A stretch of 57,840 nt of DNA from Bacillus sp. (in: firmicutes) (GCA_031177865.1 JAPSKD010000006.1:1-57840); one strand, 5' to 3'; shown: positions 29,497 through 38,428, numbered from the stretch's first letter. Notes: generated from the letters alone by a model not told the origin. Translations and numbers: made by a program.

Positions 29497-30516
29497 TTAT
29501 TTCCAGCCCAGTACATATTGTTCGGGCCCTTCAATCGATACCCCCAGTTCCTTGGCTGCAGTTCTTGGCCAGTAGGGGTCACGTAATAATTCCCGAGCTA
29601 AAAATACTAAATCGGCACGCTCATTTTGAAGAATTTCCTCTGCTTGAATACCAGTTGTAATTAATCCTACTGCTCCTGTAGATATTTCTGCACCATTCCT
29701 AATGGTTTCCGAGTAAGGGACTTGATAGCCGGGATACACATTAATCTGTGCTGGTACGACTCCTCCAGAGCTTGGGTCTATTAAATCTACGCCTTGTTCC
29801 TTCATCCATTGGCTGAAAAATACGTAATCTAACGGAGTTAATCCCTCTTCATGATATTCGTGTGCTGAAACTCGCACAAATAGCACTCCATTCCAGACTG
29901 TTTTGATTGCTTCGATTACTTCACGAAGGAAGCGGTACCGATTTTCAGAAGAACCACCGTATTCATCGGTTCTTTTATTTGATAACGGTGAGAGGAACTC
30001 ATTAATTAAATAGCCATGAGCACCATGTATCTCAATAACATCAAAACCAGCCTTTGCTGCCCGTTCCGCTCCTTTTTTAAAAGCTTCAACGGTTTCAATA
30101 ATATCCTCTTTTGTCATTTCTTTAGGCTTTTTCATTTTTTCATTAAAAGCTAAGGGCGAAGGGGCGATGATTTCACCTTCTAGGACTGCCTTTCTACCCG
30201 CATGTGCAAGCTGGATACCCGTCTTAGCACCATGCTCCTTCATCAAGTTGACAAGTTCTGTCAAACCTTCAATGTGATCATCACTCCAAATTCCTAAATC
30301 CCTAGTCGAAATCCTGCCTTGTGGAGTGACTGCAGTTGCTTCAATGATAATAAGCCCAACTTGTCCAACTGCTCTGCTAGTATAATGGGTACGATGCCAG
30401 TTTTGAATTTGACCATCTTCGTTATGACTTGAATACATGCACATCGGCGCCATTACAATTCGATTTTTCAACGTAACACCTTTTATCGTATAAGGAGAAA
30501 ATAATTTTGCAGACAT
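29497..30516 (-). CDS. namA: NADPH dehydrogenase NamA (Old Yellow Enzyme, YqjM)
   Basis: A 339-residue FMN-dependent ene-reductase that reduces activated alkenes and nitro compounds. Family features: [12 protein letters not shown] (Cys and Tyr near the flavin), [22 protein letters not shown] with the paired substrate-binding His residues, and the C-terminal [14 protein letters not shown]. Its length equals that of B. subtilis YqjM. The start is preceded by GGAGG. Confidence 0.95.
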   Translation of the reverse strand: MSAKLFSPYTIKGVTLKNRIVMAPMCMYSSHNEDGQIQNWHRTHYTSRAVGQVGLIIIEATAVTPQGRISTRDLGIWSDDHIEGLTELVNLMKEHGAKTGIQLAHAGRKAVLEGEIIAPSPLAFNEKMKKPKEMTKEDIIETVEAFKKGAERAAKAGFDVIEIHGAHGYLINEFLSPLSNKRTDEYGGSSENRYRFLREVIEAIKTVWNGVLFVRVSAHEYHEEGLTPLDYVFFSQWMKEQGVDLIDPSSGGVVPAQINVYPGYQVPYSETIRNGAEISTGAVGLITTGIQAEEILQNERADLVFLARELLRDPYWPRTAAKELGVSIEGPEQYVLGWK

Positions 30517-30604
30517 TATGGACCTCCTACATCATTAATTTTTCGGTCACTATACCACTAAAGTGCATTTTAGTATAGCAATAGGCTCTCTTTTATAAAA
30601 AACT

Positions 30605-31753
30605 TCACTCTTTGTCTCTTAATTCTCTTAATTTGTATAAGGTACCTCTCCACATGATGCCGCCACGTTTATAGGTTAGATAGCTGGCACGGATGATCGA
30701 ATAGATAAACAGCAAAGCTGTCACAGGCAATACTAGAAACATAGAGGGGGAGAATATGGTCATTTTTTTGATGACCATAACGTAATGAATCCCGCTTAAC
30801 AAAATAATTCCTAAGCTTAAGAGGGCGACTATTTTATCAGAAGAAAATATCGTAATAAAGGGCAGGACATTCGTAATAAAAACGCCGAATATCGCAAAAA
30901 ACACCATACTTATCCGGTAATGTAATCCAGCAAATGTATTCTTTTCGAGGCCGATAAATGCTTCCTGCAAACTTCCGTACCATTCTACTTCAATCAGTTT
31001 AAGAGCTGTAACAATCCTCTGAGCGTAGCCGGCTTGTTTCATTCTCATTCCAAGCTGTAAATCATCATCCGGCCGCATTTTCACCATTTCATGTGTTCCA
31101 AAGCTGCTATATGCTGCTTTCGAAACGAGGTTAAAGGCTCCAATTCCAGTCCCAATTTTTGATTTTGGGTTATTGGCAGCCCACGGTCTTTTAAAATAAG
31201 AAAACCCGAATAGAAAAAAGGCAACAAACGATTTTAACCAAAACTTTTTTGCGCTCAGGTTTGGTGCAGCTGTTAAATGGTCAAGCTCATGATTCTCAAA
31301 ATAATGAAGAGCCTTTGCAAATGCCTCTTTTTCAAACTTTACATCCGCATCGGTGAACAATAGCCATTTTCCAGACGCTTTAAGGAAACCTTGATATAAG
31401 GCGTTATTTTTCCCAAGCCACCCTTCAGGCAATTCTGCTATGTGAATAACAGATATTCGCTGGTCTTCCATTGTTAATTCTTCCATCACAAGCCCAGTGG
31501 CATCGGTTGACCGATCATTAACGAGAATCCATTCAACGTTACTATAAGTTTGCGCCAATTGACTGAGGATACTTGCTCTTATTTGATATTCTTCATTGCG
31601 TGCAGCTACAATGACCGATAACAAAGGTCCATTTTCTAAGCAATCCTCATCTTCTAAAGCGTCTATTTTCCGTAAACCTATTAGCCCGTCTATGAGAAAA
31701 ACAGTCCAGACCAGGATACCCATTGAAAATAATACCGTTAGCATCTTGTACAC
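30605..31753 (-). CDS. Membrane-anchored family 2 glycosyltransferase
   Basis: A 382-residue GT2 enzyme: an N-terminal membrane segment, a GT-A domain with SVIVAARNEE, LVNDRSTDATG and FTDADVKFE (DxD metal site), and the acceptor-side motif RPDDDLQLGMRMKQAGY, followed by about three C-terminal transmembrane helices. It resembles the CrtQ-like group that acts on carotenoid or lipid acceptors, but the acceptor cannot be deduced. It lies between namA and proI on the same strand. Confidence 0.85.
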   Translation of the reverse strand: MYKMLTVLFSMGILVWTVFLIDGLIGLRKIDALEDEDCLENGPLLSVIVAARNEEYQIRASILSQLAQTYSNVEWILVNDRSTDATGLVMEELTMEDQRISVIHIAELPEGWLGKNNALYQGFLKASGKWLLFTDADVKFEKEAFAKALHYFENHELDHLTAAPNLSAKKFWLKSFVAFFLFGFSYFKRPWAANNPKSKIGTGIGAFNLVSKAAYSSFGTHEMVKMRPDDDLQLGMRMKQAGYAQRIVTALKLIEVEWYGSLQEAFIGLEKNTFAGLHYRISMVFFAIFGVFITNVLPFITIFSSDKIVALLSLGIILLSGIHYVMVIKKMTIFSPSMFLVLPVTALLFIYSIIRASYLTYKRGGIMWRGTLYKLRELRDKE

Positions 31754-31795
31754 TTCCTAGTCTTTTTTACCCTAGTTTAAATCAATAGAGACGAA

Positions 31796-32641
31796 TTAGG
31801 AAGTTGGTTCCGTAACTTCTAGCTGTTCACGTAATGCGGCTCCCATTTTTTTCGATTGGGCTGTTGCAGCCTTAATGCAAGAAATGAACGCTTGCTGGAC
31901 CTGATGTTCTTCGAGTACTTTGACTCCTGCCTCTGTTGTACCGCCTGGGCTTGTTACATCTCTTCGTAACTGTTCAGATGATTTAGTGGAGTTTTTCACC
32001 ATCTCAGCTGCTCCAATTAACGTTTGTACGATTAATTCACTCGCCATATCCTTATCGAGTCCAACCTCAACAGCACTTTTTTCCATTGCTTCTATAAGGT
32101 AATAAATATACGCAGGTCCGCTGCCGGAGAGTCCTGTAACAGCGTCAAGCTGTTCCTCTTCTACAAAAGTAGTCAAGCCGACCGTTCCAAACAAATCTTT
32201 CATTAATTCAATTTGCTGAGGGGTAACTCGTTCATTTACGGCAACGGCAGTGGCAGATTTACCAACGGCTGCTGATGTATTTGGCATTGCTCTAACAACC
32301 GCAATCGGTAATCTTGCTAATGTCTCAATCGTACTCATCGACACACCAGCTAACACAGAAACGACCAGCATTTTTTCGGTTAAATATTCACGAATATATT
32401 GGATGGCGGTTGCGGCATCCTTTGGCTTCATCGATAAAATGACGATGTCAGCTCTTGCAAACAATTCGTTTAAATCGTAAGTGGTACGGACGCCATACGT
32501 ATCACTTAGCCTCTTCAACCGCTCTTCATTTGAGTTATTTGTAACCCATACATTCTTTCTATCAATCAAACTATTTTCAAGAATCCCTGAAATAAATGCT
32601 TCAGCCATCGAACCGGCACCGATAAATGCTATTTTTTTCAT
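31796..32641 (-). CDS. proI: Pyrroline-5-carboxylate reductase
   Basis: Last step of proline synthesis: NAD(P)H reduction of pyrroline-5-carboxylate. 281 residues from ATG at 32641, which is preceded by AAAGGGGGC; the frame continues 16 codons further upstream without need. It starts with the Rossmann motif KKIAFIGAGSMAEAFISG and carries ILSMKPKD, VRAMPNT and the proline-enzyme signature GLSGSGPAY...TSPGGTTEAGV. A T-box leader upstream indicates control by uncharged tRNA-Pro. Named for the B. subtilis yqjO (proI) position; it is proC in other genomes. Confidence 0.95.
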   Translation of the reverse strand: MKKIAFIGAGSMAEAFISGILENSLIDRKNVWVTNNSNEERLKRLSDTYGVRTTYDLNELFARADIVILSMKPKDAATAIQYIREYLTEKMLVVSVLAGVSMSTIETLARLPIAVVRAMPNTSAAVGKSATAVAVNERVTPQQIELMKDLFGTVGLTTFVEEEQLDAVTGLSGSGPAYIYYLIEAMEKSAVEVGLDKDMASELIVQTLIGAAEMVKNSTKSSEQLRRDVTSPGGTTEAGVKVLEEHQVQQAFISCIKAATAQSKKMGAALREQLEVTEPTS

Positions 32642-32671
32642 GAATATTGCCCCCTTTAACTTGTTTATAAA

Positions 32672-32926
32672 AACAAAAAGAACCCTCATCCGAAAAGGAC
32701 GAAAGGTCTCGCTTCCGTGGTACCACCTTCATTTACCCAAACCAAATTCATGTCAGGGTTCACTCGACTCCGATAACGCCGGATTACGTTAGGTTTTCCT
32801 AAGTGCTCATAAGGTAGGTTCAATGATAAAGAGGGCTGTGAAGCCTTTCAGCCGATGGACTTCACTCTCTTTTGCCATTTTTCATTTACTGGTCTTAATC
32901 ATCGCGAATGTTCGAATCAAATTTTA
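32672..32926 (-). promoter_or_regulatory. T-box riboswitch leader of proI (tRNA-Pro)
   Basis: Read on the minus strand: stem I with AGUA (opposite GAA), specifier segment GAACCUA, stem base UAAG/CUUA, then the T-box core AGGTGGTACCACGG (centred near 32720) and a terminator hairpin GTCCTTTTCGGAT... ending in TTTTT at about 32675. The specifier reads best as CCU (Pro), followed by A as is usual; CUA (Leu) one base on is the weaker alternative. Low charged tRNA-Pro should allow read-through. Confidence 0.92.
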
Positions 32927-32932
32927 ATAGTG

Positions 32933-32961
32933 ATTATCCAAGATAACGGCCTTTCTGTCAA
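32933..32961 (-). promoter_or_regulatory. SigA promoter of the proI T-box transcript
   Basis: On the minus strand TTGACA (32956-32961) and GATAAT (32933-32938) are separated by exactly 17 bases, placing the start near 32926, just upstream of stem I. Confidence 0.88.
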
Positions 32962-33107
32962 GTGATAAAATCTGAATTTTTTATTTATTTTAAATTCATT
33001 ATGCAAAAATAATGACAATGGAAAGAGAAATTCGTTACACTTACTATATAAATAATTGACAAAAAATGTTCACATTCTATTTAAAAATAACGATAGGAGT
33101 TTTTTGA

Positions 33108-34070
33108 ATGGCAGAATGGAAAGACGATATCGCAAAAATAATTTTGCCGACTCCTTATGCAGTCGGGGACGTTAATGTTTACTTAATTAAAGGTGAGCGG
33201 CTGACACTTGTCGATTGTGGTGTGAAAACCAAGGAGTCGTGGATTGCATTTAAGGCTCAGTTGTCTCAATTACAATTAAGCCCGGATGATATTGAACAGG
33301 TGATAATTACCCATCATCACGCTGATCATGTTGGAATGCTTGATTTTTTATCAGATCAGGTAGAGGTTTACGGGCACCCGCTGAATGAACGATGGATTAA
33401 ACCAACGGAGGCTTTTTTTCAAGAACAAGAGGATTTTTTTCGAAGACAATTTGTTGACTTTGGAATCCCCTCAGAATATTTTTCGTCGCTCTTACATTTA
33501 AGACAAACATTCAGGTACTCCTGTAACCGCTCATTGACGGGAGAACTGGTTGAAGGGATGATCCCGCCGGGGTTAAGGGAATGGAAGGTCATAGAGACAC
33601 CTGGCCATGCCCAGAGTCAAATCGCTCTATTTCGGGAAAGTGATGGAATTCTTATTGGAGGGGATTTGATTCTTGCACATATCTCACCGAATCCATTCCT
33701 AGAGACGCCAGCACCAGGTGAAGTAAAAAGACCGAAGCCGCAACTGCAGCATAATCATTCGATGAAAAAGCTGTTATCTTATCCAATTCAATTCGTTTAC
33801 ACAGGTCATGGCGAGGAAGTTTTCCAATTAAAAGAGCTAATTGAAAAAAGACTGATTCATCAACACGAACGTGCAATGAAGGTTAATAAATGGCTAAAAG
33901 AGGAGCAGCTTACTGTATTTGAACTTTGCAAGCGGCTTTTTCCTACTGCGTATAAGCGTGAATTGATATTAACTTTATCGGAAACCGTGGGCCAGCTTGA
34001 CTATTTGGCCTCAATCGGCGAGATTAGTAGTAGTGAGGATCATCAACCAGTCCTTTATCAAGCTAGATGA
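33108..34070 (+). CDS. yqjP: MBL-fold hydrolase (YqjP)
   Basis: A 320-residue metallo-beta-lactamase-fold protein with zinc motif THHHADHVG near residue 67, ETPGHAQSQIALF and later GGDLIL and YTGHGEEV. The C-terminal 80 residues are helical and probably a substrate lid. Matches the yqjP position; physiological substrate unknown. RBS GATAGGAG precedes the ATG. The SDR gene starts nine bases after the stop, so the two are likely cotranscribed. Confidence 0.88.
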   Translation: MAEWKDDIAKIILPTPYAVGDVNVYLIKGERLTLVDCGVKTKESWIAFKAQLSQLQLSPDDIEQVIITHHHADHVGMLDFLSDQVEVYGHPLNERWIKPTEAFFQEQEDFFRRQFVDFGIPSEYFSSLLHLRQTFRYSCNRSLTGELVEGMIPPGLREWKVIETPGHAQSQIALFRESDGILIGGDLILAHISPNPFLETPAPGEVKRPKPQLQHNHSMKKLLSYPIQFVYTGHGEEVFQLKELIEKRLIHQHERAMKVNKWLKEEQLTVFELCKRLFPTAYKRELILTLSETVGQLDYLASIGEISSSEDHQPVLYQAR

Positions 34071-34079
34071 GGTGTGAGT

Positions 34080-34877
34080 ATGGTTAGGGAACAACTTAAG
34101 GGGAAAAATATAGTCATTACCGGTGCATCCGGGGGGATAGGTGCTGAAATCGCCAAGCTTTGTGCCGAAAGTGGTGCCAACCTTGTCCTAATTGCAAGAA
34201 GCATTGAAAAGTTGAAGCAGCTGCAAATGGAATTGCAGCAAAAGCATCAAGTAAGGGTAGAGGTCTATCAATTAGATGTCTCTGATACGGAAAAAGTGAA
34301 GGAAGTTTTTACGGCTATTTTTGCGGAGATTGGTGAGGTAGATATCCTGGTTAATAATGCGGGGTTCGGTGTGTTCCGTGAAGCCCATGCAGCAACAATG
34401 GATGAAATTAAAGGTATGTTCAATGTCAATGTTGTCGGACTAATGGCGTGCACAAGCATGGTGCTCCCGAAAATGCGTGAACGCCGGTTTGGCCATATCA
34501 TTAATATTGCCTCCCAGGCGGGAAAAATCGCAACGCCAAAATCAAGTGTGTATTCGGCTACTAAGCATGCCGTTCTTGGCTACACGAATTCGCTTAGAAT
34601 GGAGCTTAGTGATTACAATGTTCTCGTAACGTCTGTGAATCCAGGGCCTATTGCAACGAACTTTTTTAACATTGCTGATGAAAAAGGCACGTATGTTAAA
34701 AATGTTCAAAAGTTTATGCTTCAGCCTAATTATGTTGCTCGGAAAGTTGTTGACAGCATGCTGACGAAAACGAGAGAAATTAATCTACCGCGCTGGATGA
34801 ACATGGGTAGCGTTGTTTATGTTCTCTTTCCAAGACTTTTTGAGCGGATAGGAAAAAAGGCATTTAACAAAAAGTAA
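34080..34877 (+). CDS. yqjQ: Short-chain dehydrogenase/reductase (YqjQ)
   Basis: A 265-residue classical SDR: cofactor motif TGASGGIGAEIA, NNAG strand (ILVNNAGFGVF), catalytic Ser in IINIASQAG and YSATKHAV (YxxxK), then SVNPGPIATNF. ATG at 34080 is chosen because the alternative GTG at 34074 leaves no room for an RBS. It follows yqjP closely, and a terminator follows. Substrate unknown. Confidence 0.9.
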   Translation: MVREQLKGKNIVITGASGGIGAEIAKLCAESGANLVLIARSIEKLKQLQMELQQKHQVRVEVYQLDVSDTEKVKEVFTAIFAEIGEVDILVNNAGFGVFREAHAATMDEIKGMFNVNVVGLMACTSMVLPKMRERRFGHIINIASQAGKIATPKSSVYSATKHAVLGYTNSLRMELSDYNVLVTSVNPGPIATNFFNIADEKGTYVKNVQKFMLQPNYVARKVVDSMLTKTREINLPRWMNMGSVVYVLFPRLFERIGKKAFNKK

Positions 34878-34898
34878 AACCGCAATCAGCGGTTTTTT
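34876..34898 (+). terminator. Terminator of yqjP-yqjQ
   Basis: Stem AAACCGC/GCGGTTT with loop AATCA, followed by a T run. Confidence 0.85.
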
Positions 34899-34915
34899 GT
34901 TTTGATTAAATGCTT

Positions 34916-35110
34916 TCATCCTGTTAAAAATTCGTAGACAGTATCATTTACAGCATCGTATAAATCTACATTGGGCTGTTCTACTTTTATTTGAATAATC
35001 CGATCTGCGAGTTCCTCTAAATCATCACTGCTCATAGGCAGTGATTCTACTTCGGAATAATATTGTTTAAAGCAATTTTTTATCATTTTAATAATCAATT
35101 TTTTCTCCAT
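34916..35110 (-). CDS. yqzH: YqzH-like small protein
   Basis: A 64-residue acidic helical protein (MEKKLIIKMIKNCFKQYY..., ending VYEFLTG). Size, composition and position beside the Y-family polymerase gene fit the YqzH family of Bacillus; function unknown. RBS on the minus strand is AGGTGC. Divergent from yqjW. Confidence 0.65.
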   Translation of the reverse strand: MEKKLIIKMIKNCFKQYYSEVESLPMSSDDLEELADRIIQIKVEQPNVDLYDAVNDTVYEFLTG

Positions 35111-35197
35111 TTATTGCACCTCACCCATAATTATACCGTTTTTTCCTCTAGAAAAATAACCAAAATCATGAAATATGTCGAAAATTTCCATTGAATG

Positions 35198-35211
35198 CGA
35201 ACGCATATTCG
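35198..35211. promoter_or_regulatory. SOS (LexA/DinR) box 1 upstream of yqjW
   Basis: CGAACGCATATTCG matches the Bacillus SOS box (CGAAC-N4-GTTCG palindrome) at 13 of 14 positions; it lies in the -35 region of the promoter with -10 TATAAT at 35225-35230. Confidence 0.75.
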
Positions 35212-35234
35212 CTTAAGATGTGTGTATAATATAA

Positions 35235-35248
35235 GGAACAGACGTTCG
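35235..35248. promoter_or_regulatory. SOS (LexA/DinR) box 2 upstream of yqjW
   Basis: GGAACAGACGTTCG matches the same palindrome at 13 of 14 positions and lies just after the -10, at the expected transcript start. Confidence 0.75.
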
Positions 35249-35271
35249 ATGTTTAAATGGAGGGAAAAGTC

Positions 35272-36531
35272 ATGGTTGATTACAGCACGTTACCGCACAA
35301 TCATATTTTATGCGTCGACATGAAGAGCTTTTATGCCAGCTGTTCCGCTGTCATGCATGGTCTTGATCCCTTGACTTGCTATCTAGCTGTGGCCGGTAAC
35401 AAAGAACGGAATGGAAGTGTTGTGCTAGCTGCATCACCACGTTTGAAGAAAGAATTTGGAATTAAAACAGGTTCCAGACTATTTGAGATTCCCGATGATC
35501 CACGCATTCAAGTAGTCGAGCCAAAAATGGCAACTTATTTGCGTATTTCTACTGAAATCACTCGCGTATTTAATCGTTATGTACCAAAGGAAGCCATTCA
35601 TACGTATAGCGTTGATGAAAGTTTTATCAAGGTGGATGGGGCACTTCATTTGTGGGGGGACGCCTTTACGATTGCAGAGAAAATTAAGAATGATATTGAA
35701 CGTGAATTCCAGCTTCCCTGTGCGGTCGGAATTGGCCCGAATATGTTACTGTCGAAGCTTTGCCTGGATCTCGAAGCAAAGAAGCATGGAATTGCTGAAT
35801 GGAAGTATGAGGACGTCCAGAAGAAGCTTTGGAAGGTTTCACCGCTAAGAGAAATGTGGGGAATCGGCAGGCGTGTTGAAAAAACCCTAAATGGGATGGG
35901 CATTTTTACGGTTGGTCAGCTGGCTCGCTATGATTTAGAAGCACTGGAAAAGAAATTCGGAATCATGGGCAATCAGCTTTATCATCATGCCTGGGGAGTA
36001 GACCTTTCAGACTTGGGAGCACCCCTGGTTGAGGGGCAAATCAGCTTTGGAAAAAGCCAAATTCTTTTAAGAGATTATAAAGAAGAAGAAGAGATAAAGC
36101 ATGTAATTTTAGAAATGTGTGAGGAAGTAGCCCGAAGAGCGAGATCTCGCCGTAAGGCTGGGAGGACAATCAGCCTTAGCATTGGCTATAGTCAGGATGA
36201 ACTTGGCGGCGGCTTTCATCGTTCAAGAACCATTAAGCAGCCAACCAATGTAACGATGGATATTTACCGAGTCTGTCTCGAATTATTCCACGAACATTAT
36301 ACAGGAAAGACGGTAAGGCAAATTGCAATTAGTATTGGAAATATCGTCGACGATTATGAGTTTCAGCTCGACCTGTTTGACATGGGCGCGGTAAAGCGGC
36401 GGGACCTTGGCTATGTAGTTGATTCTATCCGCAGACGCTTTGGCTCAGGTTCTCTGCTGCGGGCTGTTTCCTATACTGCTGCTGGAACGGCAAAGCACCG
36501 GGCAACTCTTGTTGGGGGACATAAGAGGTAG
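35272..36531 (+). CDS. yqjW: Y-family DNA polymerase, UvrX/YqjW (PolY2) type
   Basis: A 419-residue UmuC-like translesion polymerase. Palm motifs CVDMKSFYASCSAV and YSVDESFIKVD, thumb HhH WGIGRRVEKTLNGMGI, little finger, and FQLDLFD as a possible clamp-binding site. ATG at 35272 with GGAGGG seven bases upstream is preferred over ATG at 35257, which overlaps the RBS. Two SOS boxes flank the promoter, so damage induction is expected. A YolD-like gene follows 358 bp later beyond a repeat cluster. Confidence 0.93.
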   Translation: MVDYSTLPHNHILCVDMKSFYASCSAVMHGLDPLTCYLAVAGNKERNGSVVLAASPRLKKEFGIKTGSRLFEIPDDPRIQVVEPKMATYLRISTEITRVFNRYVPKEAIHTYSVDESFIKVDGALHLWGDAFTIAEKIKNDIEREFQLPCAVGIGPNMLLSKLCLDLEAKKHGIAEWKYEDVQKKLWKVSPLREMWGIGRRVEKTLNGMGIFTVGQLARYDLEALEKKFGIMGNQLYHHAWGVDLSDLGAPLVEGQISFGKSQILLRDYKEEEEIKHVILEMCEEVARRARSRRKAGRTISLSIGYSQDELGGGFHRSRTIKQPTNVTMDIYRVCLELFHEHYTGKTVRQIAISIGNIVDDYEFQLDLFDMGAVKRRDLGYVVDSIRRRFGSGSLLRAVSYTAAGTAKHRATLVGGHKR

Positions 36532-36540
36532 TAAGAAAGG

Positions 36541-36805
36541 CGGAAGCGCCTTGAACAGAGGCGACAGGCATTAAGGCGAGCCGGCGAGAAGGTTGTTTTT
36601 TAACCTTCTTGACGGATTGTCGGAAATGTGGAGGCGACTGCCCTGGGACGTGAGTCTAGACGAACCCTGCAAGAAGGCGCTCTTTGCCTTCTTTAGGGAA
36701 AAATGCAGTTCAATTTTTCCTAGGGGGCGGCTTATGACTCGAGTCCCAAGGAGCCGAAACTAGACAAGCTTATGACCCCGAGCCTCTAGGCGCTGGAGCG
36801 AGACA
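36541..36805 (+). repeat. Long composite dispersed repeat
   Basis: Begins CGGAAGCGCC and ends CGCTGGAGCGAGACA. It contains nested hairpins (GAAGGTTGTTTTTTAACCTTC, GAAGGCGCTCTTTGCCTTC, GGGAAAAATGC...TTTTTCC). The part from about 36600 to 36650 is nearly identical to the reverse complement of 57780-57840. Non-coding. Confidence 0.85.
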
Positions 36806-36809
36806 GTAA

Positions 36810-36868
36810 GAAAAGCAGAAGCGATTTTCTTTTTCCACCGATCCCCTAGGAGCTGGAGCTGGACAACC
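36810..36868 (+). repeat. Short copy of the dispersed repeat, in tandem with the long one
   Basis: AAAAGCAGAAGCG ... CTGGAGCTGGACAA, about 60 bp, matching the reverse complement of 57628-57690 almost base for base. Together with the long copy it fills the 358-bp yqjW-yolD gap. Confidence 0.85.
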
Positions 36869-36889
36869 GAAGTAAGGAGGAGAATGTGA

Positions 36890-37219
36890 ATGATTCGCGA
36901 CCGCGGAAGAATCAAATGGGTTTCGATGATGCTTCCTGAGCATATTAAATTGCTTAAAGACTGGGTGAAGGAAGATCAATATGAGGAGCGGAAAGAAATC
37001 GATGAGCAGCAGCTTGAACTCATGAATATGACGTTAACTGAAGCAATCGAATTCGACCAATTCGTCACTATTACTCACTATCGAAATCGAAATTATGAAA
37101 TCGTCATTGGAAAAATTCATTATTGGGACGGAATGGCGCAAAAGCTTCATATTATCGATCACTTTGAAGAAGTACACCGTATCCCGATTACAGCCATTGC
37201 GGATATCCGATTGACATAG
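36890..37219 (+). CDS. yqjX: YolD-like protein (YqjX)
   Basis: A 109-residue YolD-like family protein: RDRGRIKWVSMMLPEHIKLLKDW at the start and a beta-rich end (RIPITAIADIRLT). The family typically sits next to UvrX/YqjW-type Y-family polymerases and belongs to SOS operons; the molecular role is not established. AAGGAGG precedes the ATG. The repeat cluster between it and yqjW means co-transcription from the SOS promoter is plausible but not assured. Confidence 0.88.
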   Translation: MIRDRGRIKWVSMMLPEHIKLLKDWVKEDQYEERKEIDEQQLELMNMTLTEAIEFDQFVTITHYRNRNYEIVIGKIHYWDGMAQKLHIIDHFEEVHRIPITAIADIRLT

Positions 37220-37220
37220 A

Positions 37221-37256
37221 AAAAAGCGGCCTCACAAACATCAGAGGCCGCTTTTT
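37221..37256. terminator. Bidirectional terminator between yqjX and gentisate dioxygenase
   Basis: Perfect 13-bp stem (37221-37233 with 37244-37256) with A and T tracts, between convergent genes. Confidence 0.92.
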
Positions 37257-37303
37257 TTTACATATTAATTTTCTGTTGAATACATCTGTGATTTGAACTT
37301 TCC

Positions 37304-38428
37304 TTAACGGAAATCGGCTTTAAATTCACCAGTAATTTTTTGGTAGCCATTATTTTCTTCAAACGATTGCTCTTGTTCTAAGTCAAATCGGTTCATAATT
37401 GGTAAATCGTTGACTGAGAATAGGTAAGAGTCTTCTGAAGCAGTGTGTTCGTACCAGGCCCAGTTTGGAACAACGAAGTAATCGCCTTTTTTCCAATCGA
37501 AGCGAATGCCATTAATGACTGTGTGACCTGAACCTTTGTGTACTTGGTAAACGGTTGAGTGTGTATGGCGCAATGCCTTGGTTTTGAAACCATGTGGCAA
37601 ATGCTGCATTCTAGTGCCAAGCGTCGGGTTCGCCGATTTACCTGTAGATGGGTTAATGTACTCTACTGCATATCCGTGGTGAGGATCTGGATCAAACTCC
37701 ATCAAGCCTTTAATTCCTTCTACTGTGCGATCCCATTTGTAATTAGCAAGGGGAGCAACTGTATATTTATCATCACCAACAGGACGAACCATGCCGCCGC
37801 GATAACGTCTCTCTGAAAAATTATCTGGAATAGCTGGCTGCTGTAAACCATCTTCATACGGTTCAAAGAAGGTACCGCCGATTGCATAAATAGTTGGAAT
37901 ATCTAAGGCATCCATCCAATACATAGGCTCTGTTCCTAAATGGGCATGCCCATGCCATAAATTCTTTGGAGTAATTAAAAAGTCGCCTTCTTCCATAAAG
38001 ATACGTTCGCCCTGCACAATCGTGTATGCGCCAGAGCCTTCAGAAATGAAGCGCAGTGCACTTTGTGAATGACGGTGAGATGGCGCTTTTTCACCAGGTA
38101 ATAACATTTGTACAGCTGTATAAATCGTTTGAGTAGTAGAGCCCCATCCCCAAGGTTCACGATATGTTAAACCTGGATTTTGGAAATAAATCGCACGACG
38201 TTCTCCACCTCGGTCAGGTGTGAAGATTTGTGCTGCTTCCGCCATTTTCTTTTTGATTAGTTCATCGCTCCAAAGATAAGCTTGAGCTTGAGGCTTTGGC
38301 GTTTTGTGCATAATTGTAGGAATTGCTTCCCATAGAGGTCCTAAGTTGTATTGTTGAATATCTCTTGTGTAATCGGTTACAATTGAGCTTTTCATAAACT
38401 CTTGAACTTCTGGATTTACTTCCGCCAT
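37304..38428 (-). CDS. Gentisate 1,2-dioxygenase
   Basis: A 374-residue bicupin Fe(II) ring-cleavage dioxygenase, probably converting gentisate to maleylpyruvate. The first cupin has PSHRHSQSALRFISEGSGAYT (H-x-H metal ligands) with GDFLITPKNLWHGHAH; the second has LRHTHSTVYQVHKGSGHTVI and GDYFVVPNWAWYEH. The ATG at 38428 has AAAGGAG eight bases upstream, better placed than the ATG at 38452. The fumarylpyruvate hydrolase gene lies directly upstream on the same strand. A close alternative in this family is 1-hydroxy-2-naphthoate dioxygenase, but the neighbours favour gentisate. Confidence 0.88.
   Translation of the reverse strand: MAEVNPEVQEFMKSSIVTDYTRDIQQYNLGPLWEAIPTIMHKTPKPQAQAYLWSDELIKKKMAEAAQIFTPDRGGERRAIYFQNPGLTYREPWGWGSTTQTIYTAVQMLLPGEKAPSHRHSQSALRFISEGSGAYTIVQGERIFMEEGDFLITPKNLWHGHAHLGTEPMYWMDALDIPTIYAIGGTFFEPYEDGLQQPAIPDNFSERRYRGGMVRPVGDDKYTVAPLANYKWDRTVEGIKGLMEFDPDPHHGYAVEYINPSTGKSANPTLGTRMQHLPHGFKTKALRHTHSTVYQVHKGSGHTVINGIRFDWKKGDYFVVPNWAWYEHTASEDSYLFSVNDLPIMNRFDLEQEQSFEENNGYQKITGEFKADFR

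Noticed and set aside
36770-36979. A 69-codon minus-strand frame
   Set aside because: It is composed of repeat sequence (duplicated APAPRGS peptides from the repeat ends) and the antisense of yqjX.
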